Positions 5,697 to 9,805 of a stretch of DNA of 9,805 nucleotides are shown piece after piece. How positions within the stretch are numbered: the stretch's first letter is position 1; every line of letters begins with the position of its first letter. The DNA is from Candidatus Bipolaricaulota bacterium. GTDB taxonomy: Bacteria > Bipolaricaulota > Bipolaricaulia > UBA7950 > UBA9294. The position numbers were made by a program, and so were the translations under genes. Where the stretch lies: the NCBI GenBank assembly GCA_021159105.1, contig JAGGSM010000209.1, forward strand, positions 1 through 9,805, given 5' to 3'. The notes under the pieces are model-generated. The model saw nothing but the letters and a program-made list of their open reading frames with translations. It ran no database searches and was not told the DNA's origin.

Positions 5697-6545
5697 ATGC
5701 GCGAGGCGATAGATCGAGTCATCGAGGCACGTGACATGGACAAACTCCCTTCCGTTCTGGAAGGAGCAAGGATGCCGGAGGTCCACTACGCCGTGAAGAA
5801 GATCTCCCGCATGAATGGGGAAGAGGAGATGCCTCTGCTGGAGAGTGCGGCGAGGCTAGCATCAAGCGAGCCGGCACAGGCACGCCACGTTGCCTGCGGC
5901 CTCATCGGTGCGGCCTACCCGCAGGATCCAAGTAGAGCGGTCGAACTGCTGCACGGGCTGGTGGACGACCCCGATTGGACCGTGCGCGAATCGGCGGGGG
6001 ATGCTTGTGGAAGGGCACTGCTGGATGACTTTTCAAGGGTGAGCGAGGTCCTGCACGAATGGACGAAGGATCGCTCGGAGAACGTGCGCCGCGCCGTGCT
6101 CATCGCGGTGATCAAGGCCGCGCAATCGAGGACCCCTGGCTGGGGAGAGCCGCTCCTCAAGCTCATCGAACCCCTCCTCTCCGACAGGGCGAAGGTCGTG
6201 CGCCGGAACCTTGGACCGTTCGCGGTGGGGAGCGCGATGCTCCGCTACTACCCGAGCATCACCTTCGAGTACCTGGTGAAGTGGTCGACGAGTACGGATG
6301 AGCAAGCGCTGTGGAATGTGGCGATGGCCTTCTCTTCCTCCGGAGCGCCTCCCCTTGTGAAGAAGGCGCTGATCGTGCTACGAAAGCTCTCCCTTGATGA
6401 GCGGCGCTACGTGTGGCGCGCGGTGGCCGCGGCGATGTGGAAGCTTGGGAGGAAGAGGCCTGAAGTCGTGCGCCCCGAGCTCGCCCGTTGGTTGGAGGAT
6501 GAGCGCCGGGTGCAAGTAGCGCGTGAGGCGCTGCGATACCTGTAG
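5697..6545 (+). CDS. HEAT-repeat protein, possibly of the DNA alkylation repair (AlkC/AlkD-like) superfamily
   Basis: A 282-residue soluble, all-helical protein with no signal peptide or membrane segment. Several helical repeats carry the HEAT pattern of Asp-x-x-x-Val-Arg followed by an Ala-rich helix: DPDWTVRESAGDACGRAL (91-108), SENVRRAVLIAV (127-138), DRAKVVRRNLGPFAVGSA (163-180), RRYVWRAVAAAMWKLG (236-251) and ERRVQVAREALRYL (269-282). The Trp/Arg-rich repeats and an N-terminal cap resemble HEAT proteins annotated as DNA alkylation repair enzymes, which bind DNA in the concave face. I cannot identify a catalytic Asp with certainty, so a protein-binding role is equally open. GGGAGG lies 6 nt before the ATG. 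The stop is 5 nt from the end of the convergent transporter gene. Confidence 0.7.
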   Translation: MREAIDRVIEARDMDKLPSVLEGARMPEVHYAVKKISRMNGEEEMPLLESAARLASSEPAQARHVACGLIGAAYPQDPSRAVELLHGLVDDPDWTVRESAGDACGRALLDDFSRVSEVLHEWTKDRSENVRRAVLIAVIKAAQSRTPGWGEPLLKLIEPLLSDRAKVVRRNLGPFAVGSAMLRYYPSITFEYLVKWSTSTDEQALWNVAMAFSSSGAPPLVKKALIVLRKLSLDERRYVWRAVAAAMWKLGRKRPEVVRPELARWLEDERRVQVAREALRYL

Positions 6546-6550
6546 CAGGA

Positions 6551-7708
6551 CTAAGTTCCTTCCTCAGCGTCGTGATAGAACAGGGCGAGGATCGCTGCCA
6601 CCAGCGGGAGGAGCGCGATCCAGGTCATGACTGTCACCAGTCCGAAGCGGTCGGCGAGCCATCCGACGGGCATCAGTGCCATCCCGGCTACGCCCCAGGC
6701 CATCCCCATCACGATTCCCGACACGAGACCGGCCTTGCCGGGCATGATCTCCTGTGCCGCCACGATTCCCACCGGAGTGGAGGAAAAGAGGAACAGGCCG
6801 GCCAATGCGAGGGATGGTAGCATGGCCCAGCTCGGGCCATGCAGAAAGATGAGGAGAAACGGCGCGGCGAGCAGGATGGTTGTGAATATCACCGCTTTTC
6901 TTCCCACGTGATCGGAGATCCTGCCGGCAAGGAGCCCTCCCAGCGCTCCTGTTATGAGGAAGGTGGAGATCGCAGCGCCACCGACCAAGTGTGATCCCCC
7001 CTTCTCGGTCACGATGACCGCGAGAAAGTTCGAGAACGTCACCCCGGCCATTCCGCGCAGGACGATGATCACCCACAACACCGCAAGGGGCTTGGGGATG
7101 TTCCTGAGGTGCATCCTTTCACGCGCTGCTATCTCCTTGATCGGGAGATTCCGCCGCAAGAAGAGGGCGAAGATGAGGACCACTGCCAGTCCGGGGATGA
7201 TGAGAAACGGCGTCCTTGTGGTCCCAAATGTCGAGATGAACGGGATGATCAGTACTGGAGCCAGCGCCGCGCCAGCTGTGCCGCCGGCGGAGAAGAGCGC
7301 CATCATCACACCGCTGTTCTTGGCGCCTCTTACAGTGCCGACGAGGGCAGCCGCCGCTGGATGGAAGAGAGCGGTGCCGATTCCTCCGATGATCAACACG
7401 AGGAACAATTGCGACGACCTCGTCACCGTGCCGATCATGCTCATCGCGGTGATGGTGAGAACAGGGCCGAGCGCCACCAGAAGGGGGCGCTTCATCCGAT
7501 CGACGATCTGCCCAAACACCGGCTGGGTGAACGAGTTGATCAGAATGCGCGTTGTCCCCATCACTCCTGCCATGGCAAGGGATAGGTCCAGCCTGTCTAT
7601 CAACAGCGGGAGGAGCGGGGCGAAGAAGCTCCCGTAGCCATCGTTGATGAAGTGCCCGAGAAAGAGAAGGCTCGTTCTCTTCCATGCGCTGCCCGGTCCT
7701 TGGCTCAT
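6551..7708 (-). CDS. Major facilitator superfamily exporter, fosmidomycin-resistance (Fsr)-like
   Basis: A 385-residue membrane protein with about 12 hydrophobic segments. The motifs fit the MFS: GQIVDRMKRPL (66-76), GRISDHVGRKAV (262-273) and GWLADRFG (349-356). FLGHFINDGYGSFFAPLLPLL (17-37) and GGIGTALFHPAAAALVG (108-124) recall the Fsr type, which pumps drugs or other small organic compounds out using the proton gradient; the real substrate is unknown. The reading frame is open up to an ATG at 7759 (402 residues), but I prefer the ATG at 7708. The extra 17 residues are hydrophilic and unlike the family, neither ATG has a Shine-Dalgarno site, and a promoter ends 9 nt before 7708. The gene lies head to head with ileS and ends 5 nt from the convergent HEAT gene. 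Confidence 0.82.
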   Translation of the reverse strand: MSQGPGSAWKRTSLLFLGHFINDGYGSFFAPLLPLLIDRLDLSLAMAGVMGTTRILINSFTQPVFGQIVDRMKRPLLVALGPVLTITAMSMIGTVTRSSQLFLVLIIGGIGTALFHPAAAALVGTVRGAKNSGVMMALFSAGGTAGAALAPVLIIPFISTFGTTRTPFLIIPGLAVVLIFALFLRRNLPIKEIAARERMHLRNIPKPLAVLWVIIVLRGMAGVTFSNFLAVIVTEKGGSHLVGGAAISTFLITGALGGLLAGRISDHVGRKAVIFTTILLAAPFLLIFLHGPSWAMLPSLALAGLFLFSSTPVGIVAAQEIMPGKAGLVSGIVMGMAWGVAGMALMPVGWLADRFGLVTVMTWIALLPLVAAILALFYHDAEEGT

Positions 7709-7717
7709 GAGCAAAGG

Positions 7718-7745
7718 ATCATACACTGACAGGCGGACAATGCAA
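7718..7745 (-). promoter_or_regulatory. Promoter of the MFS exporter, implying a leaderless mRNA
   Basis: On the minus strand TTGCAT (7745-7740, 4 of 6) and TATGAT (7723-7718, 5 of 6) are spaced 16 nt. Initiation 6-8 nt past the -10 falls within about 1-3 nt of the ATG at 7708, so the message would have almost no 5' leader, which agrees with the lack of a ribosome binding site. Confidence 0.45.
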
Positions 7746-7873
7746 GGAAAATCATGCATCCACGATTAATGGACTACACTCACTGCAAGCTTTGCAAGCT
7801 CGCGGTGTGTCAAGGAGCTTTCTAGAAAGGCACGCCCCAAGGGGCGGGGAATCAACCCCTGCACGGGATTGGC

Positions 7874-7902
7874 TTGATTCCATGGGCTCTTGGGGCTAAC
7901 AT
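7874..7902 (+). promoter_or_regulatory. Possible ileS promoter
   Basis: TTGATT (7874-7879) and TAACAT (7897-7902) are 17 nt apart, each 4 of 6 matches to consensus. A transcript from here would carry a leader of roughly 140 nt with the T5 hairpin and the 20-bp palindrome. An alternative pair, TTGTTT (7933-7938) and TACATT (7956-7961), also with 17-nt spacing, is about as good. Confidence 0.3.
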
Positions 7903-7920
7903 GGGTGCGATCTGTTATGC

Positions 7921-7940
7921 CGACGATGAACGTTGTTTTT
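7921..7940 (+). terminator. Weak hairpin with T5, possible attenuator ahead of ileS
   Basis: CGACG (7921-7925) can pair with CGTTG (7931-7935), with one G-U pair and the loop ATGAA. Five T follow (7936-7940). The stem is short, so termination would be inefficient. It points toward ileS, in which case it might limit transcripts that begin upstream. Confidence 0.25.
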
Positions 7941-7964
7941 CTACCACTCCTGATCTACATTAGC

Positions 7965-7984
7965 GTGCCCCGCTAGCGGGGCAC
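7965..7984. repeat. Perfect 20-bp palindrome upstream of ileS
   Basis: GTGCCCCGCTAGCGGGGCAC reads the same on both strands. As RNA it makes an 8-bp GC-rich stem with a CUAG loop; as DNA it is a symmetric protein-binding site candidate. It has no T-tract on either side, so it is not a typical intrinsic terminator. It ends 68 nt before the ileS ATG. Confidence 0.65.
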
Positions 7985-8052
7985 ACCGCAGTATTTCTAT
8001 TGATCACCCGTTTTCTATTCAGCTTGAGAGCGTTTGTGTGAAGGAGAGAGTG

Positions 8053-9805
8053 ATGTCGCAGTACGAAAAACTGGTAAAAGAACCAGGCCTCCGCGAACAG
8101 GAGGTCCTGGGATTTTGGAAGGAGAGAGGGACGTTTCAGAAGTCGCTGGAGGCGACGGAGGGCGGTCCGCGTTACGTCTTCTTCGAGGGACCGCCGACGG
8201 CGAACGGTAAGCCGCACTTTGGTCACCTGATGCCGCGCGTCTACAAGGACCTCTTCCCCCGCTACAAGACGATGCAGGGGTTCTACGTCGCGCGCAAGGG
8301 CGGCTGGGACACGCACGGTCTTCCCGTCGAGCTGGAGGTGGAGAAGGAGATCGGAGTCAACAGCAAGCCGGAGATCGAGGCGTACGGCGTGGAGAAGTTC
8401 GTGGAGCGCTGCAAGGAGTCGGTCTGGAAGTACAAGGGCGAGTGGGAGCGGGTGATCGACAGGATGGGCTTCTGGATCGATCTGGAGAACGCCTACGTCA
8501 CCTACACCGATGATTACATCGAGAGCGTGTGGTGGGAGCTCGCGAAGATGTACAACGACGGGCTCCTGTACAAGGGGCACAAGATTCTCCCCTACTGTCC
8601 CCGTTGCGGGACCGGCCTCTCCTCTCACGAGGTGGCACAGGGATACCGCGCGGTGAAGGACCCCTCCATCTCCGTACGGATGCCTATCGTCTCTGATGAC
8701 GACGCCGGGTACAAGCTGGAACTTCCGGGCGTGACCTCGCTCCTCGCCTGGACGACGACCCCGTGGACCCTGCCGGCGAACGTCGGCCTCGCCGTTGCAG
8801 AGGGCGCGGTCTACGTTGAGGTCGAGCAGGACGGCGAGCGGATCATCCTGGCAAAGGAGCTGCTGGAGCACGCGCTCGACGGCGACTACCGCGTGGTGCG
8901 CGAGTTCCCCGGAGGAGACCTCGTCGGCCTGACGTACGAACCGCCGTACAGGCTGATCGACGATGAGCGGGCCTACCGGGTGCACGACGCCTCCTTCGTC
9001 AACATGGAGGACGGTACTGGGATCGTGCACACCGCGCCGGCGTTCGGTGAGGACGACTACCAACTGGGTCTTGATCGGGACCTCCCGTTCTTCCAGCCGG
9101 TCGACCTGACCGGAAAGTTCACCGAAGCGTTCCCCATGTGTGAAGGGATGTTCGTCAAGGACGCGGATGCGAAGATCGTCGATGACCTGAAGGAGCGCGG
9201 GGTGCTGTACCGGTTCGCCCTCTACGAGCACGATTACCCGTTCTGTTGGCGCTGCGACACACCTCTCCTCTACTACGCCCTCGATTCCTGGTTCGTGAAG
9301 ACGACGGCCGTTAAGGACGAGATGATCTCAAATAACGAATCGATCAACTGGTACCCGTCTCACGTCGGCACAGGCCGCCTCGGCGATTTCCTGGCCAACC
9401 TCAAGGACTGGGCCCTCTCCCGTGATCGTTACTGGGGGACGCCGCTCAACCTGTGGACCTGCGAAGGGTGCGGGGAGACGATCGCCGTCGGAAGCCGTGC
9501 GGAGCTGGTGGAGCGCGCGGTCGATAAGGACCTGGCGAAGAGAGTGGAGCTGCACCGCCCGTACATCGACAAGGTCGACCTCGTCTGCCCGAAGTGCGGC
9601 AAGACGATGCACCGGGTGACGAACGTCATCGATACCTGGTTCGATTCCGGCTCGATGCACACCGCCCAGTGGCACTATCCGTTCGAGAACGAGGAGAAAT
9701 TTGAGGAATCGTTCCCCGCTGATTTCATCTGCGAGGGGATCGATCAGACGCGCGGCTGGTTCTACACGTTGCTCGCCACGAGCACGATCGTCCACGACCA
9801 GGCTC
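8053..9805 (+). CDS. ileS: Isoleucyl-tRNA synthetase, type 2 (eukaryote/archaea-like), 3' end beyond the window
   Basis: An open frame of 584 codons with no stop before the right edge; full-length enzymes have about 1,000-1,100 residues. It attaches isoleucine to tRNA-Ile in the cytoplasm. Order of features: EGPPTANGKPHFGHL (45-59) with HFGH as the HIGH motif, GGWDTHGLPVE (83-93), a CPRC pair (182-185), the editing domain with WTTTPWTLPAN (233-243) and GTGIVHTAPAFGEDDY (321-336), CWRC (398-401), DWALSRDRYWGTPL (452-465), further Cys pairs 470/473 and 512/515, and CEGIDQTRGWFY (560-571). KMSKS and the anticodon domain lie outside. KYKGEWERVIDRMGFWIDL and the IDQTRGWF form mark the type 2 branch, which in other bacteria is often insensitive to mupirocin. 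AAGGAG lies about 6 nt before the ATG. An in-frame GTG immediately upstream is a less likely start. Confidence 0.95.
   Translation, partial: MSQYEKLVKEPGLREQEVLGFWKERGTFQKSLEATEGGPRYVFFEGPPTANGKPHFGHLMPRVYKDLFPRYKTMQGFYVARKGGWDTHGLPVELEVEKEIGVNSKPEIEAYGVEKFVERCKESVWKYKGEWERVIDRMGFWIDLENAYVTYTDDYIESVWWELAKMYNDGLLYKGHKILPYCPRCGTGLSSHEVAQGYRAVKDPSISVRMPIVSDDDAGYKLELPGVTSLLAWTTTPWTLPANVGLAVAEGAVYVEVEQDGERIILAKELLEHALDGDYRVVREFPGGDLVGLTYEPPYRLIDDERAYRVHDASFVNMEDGTGIVHTAPAFGEDDYQLGLDRDLPFFQPVDLTGKFTEAFPMCEGMFVKDADAKIVDDLKERGVLYRFALYEHDYPFCWRCDTPLLYYALDSWFVKTTAVKDEMISNNESINWYPSHVGTGRLGDFLANLKDWALSRDRYWGTPLNLWTCEGCGETIAVGSRAELVERAVDKDLAKRVELHRPYIDKVDLVCPKCGKTMHRVTNVIDTWFDSGSMHTAQWHYPFENEEKFEESFPADFICEGIDQTRGWFYTLLATSTIVHDQA

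Larger units (their letters stand above)
7709..8052. other. Structured non-coding region between the exporter and ileS
   Basis: No convincing gene lies in these 344 bases. It holds the exporter promoter, an 8-bp direct repeat TGCAAGCT (7784-7791, 7793-7800), and several dyads: CTTTCTAGAAAG (7818-7829), CGCCCC-AA-GGGGCG (7833-7846), GGAATCAA/TTGATTCC (7848-7855 with 7874-7881), a short hairpin followed by T5 (7921-7940), and a 20-bp palindrome (7965-7984). A possible plus-strand promoter, TTGATT-17-TAACAT, spans 7874-7902. The dyads could form an ileS leader or mark operators; nothing here matches a known riboswitch that I recognise. Confidence 0.5.

Noticed and set aside
5574..5786. Possible TnaC-like leader peptide before the tryptophanase operon (a 34-codon frame ends just before the barrel gene's ribosome site)
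   Set aside because: It contains no Trp and lacks the Trp-Pro stalling arrangement of TnaC. It has no ribosome binding site, and the best promoter lies downstream of most of it.
7891..7990. T-box riboswitch controlling ileS
   Set aside because: The conserved AGGGTGGNACCGCG antiterminator box is absent. The nearest look-alike (GGGGCACACCGC at 7978-7989) lacks the TGG that pairs with the tRNA end.
7960..9231. Long minus-strand open frame (423 codons) over the ileS gene
   Set aside because: It is antisense to a clear ileS with every family motif in frame. Its predicted protein is a His/Val/Leu/Arg-rich string with no recognisable domain, as expected from GC-rich codon bias.
9328..9795. Minus-strand open frame (155 codons) inside ileS
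   Set aside because: It is antisense to conserved ileS motifs, has no recognisable domain, and is explained by codon bias.

Overview
The window reads as a GC-rich bacterial chromosome segment with densely packed genes and good Shine-Dalgarno sites (AGGAGG-like). ATG, GTG and TTG starts are all used. One exported protein is built like a small outer-membrane beta-barrel (signal peptide, alternating strands, C-terminal Phe), which suggests a diderm cell. Tryptophanase, an M32 metallocarboxypeptidase and a flavodoxin-fold protein fit a lifestyle that includes peptide or amino-acid breakdown, probably with little oxygen. The phylum cannot be fixed by eye. A deep-branching diderm lineage such as Bipolaricaulota (Acetothermia) is a guess only. 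No phage, transposon, CRISPR, rRNA or tRNA signal was seen.

Layout. (1) 1-203 is non-coding, with a 14-bp tandem repeat and a terminator-like hairpin for the gene to its right. (2) 204-1355 is a divergent pair: an ArsR-type repressor (minus) and a membrane-anchored TlpA-like thioredoxin (plus). Their 132-bp intergenic region holds overlapping face-to-face promoters and three adjacent dyads. (3) 1439-2932 is an M32 (Taq-type) carboxypeptidase with a TTG start and probably its own promoter, closed by a strong hairpin at 2947-2987 shared with the convergent unit. (4) 5564-3007 (minus) is a three-gene unit: beta-barrel protein, tryptophanase, flavodoxin-fold protein. (5) 5697-6545 (plus) is a HEAT-repeat protein, tail to tail with (6) an MFS exporter resembling the fosmidomycin-resistance type (minus, likely start at 7708). 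(7) 7709-8052 is a structured non-coding region leading into (8) ileS (plus), an isoleucyl-tRNA synthetase of the eukaryote/archaea-like type 2. It runs off the right edge and so has no stop in the window.

How the genes may work together (inference). The carboxypeptidase would release free amino acids. Tryptophanase would convert tryptophan to indole, pyruvate and ammonia, with the barrel perhaps passing small molecules across the outer membrane and the flavoprotein handling electrons. The ArsR/TlpA pair looks like a small self-regulated thiol-redox module. The exporter and the type 2 IleRS lie head to head and are each of a kind linked to antibiotic tolerance, but nothing shows they share regulation.

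The least conventional parts are the barrel-tryptophanase-flavoprotein operon, the dyad-packed arsR/tlpA promoter, the probable leaderless start of the exporter, and the hairpin-rich region before ileS. No clear new defence or mobile system was found.
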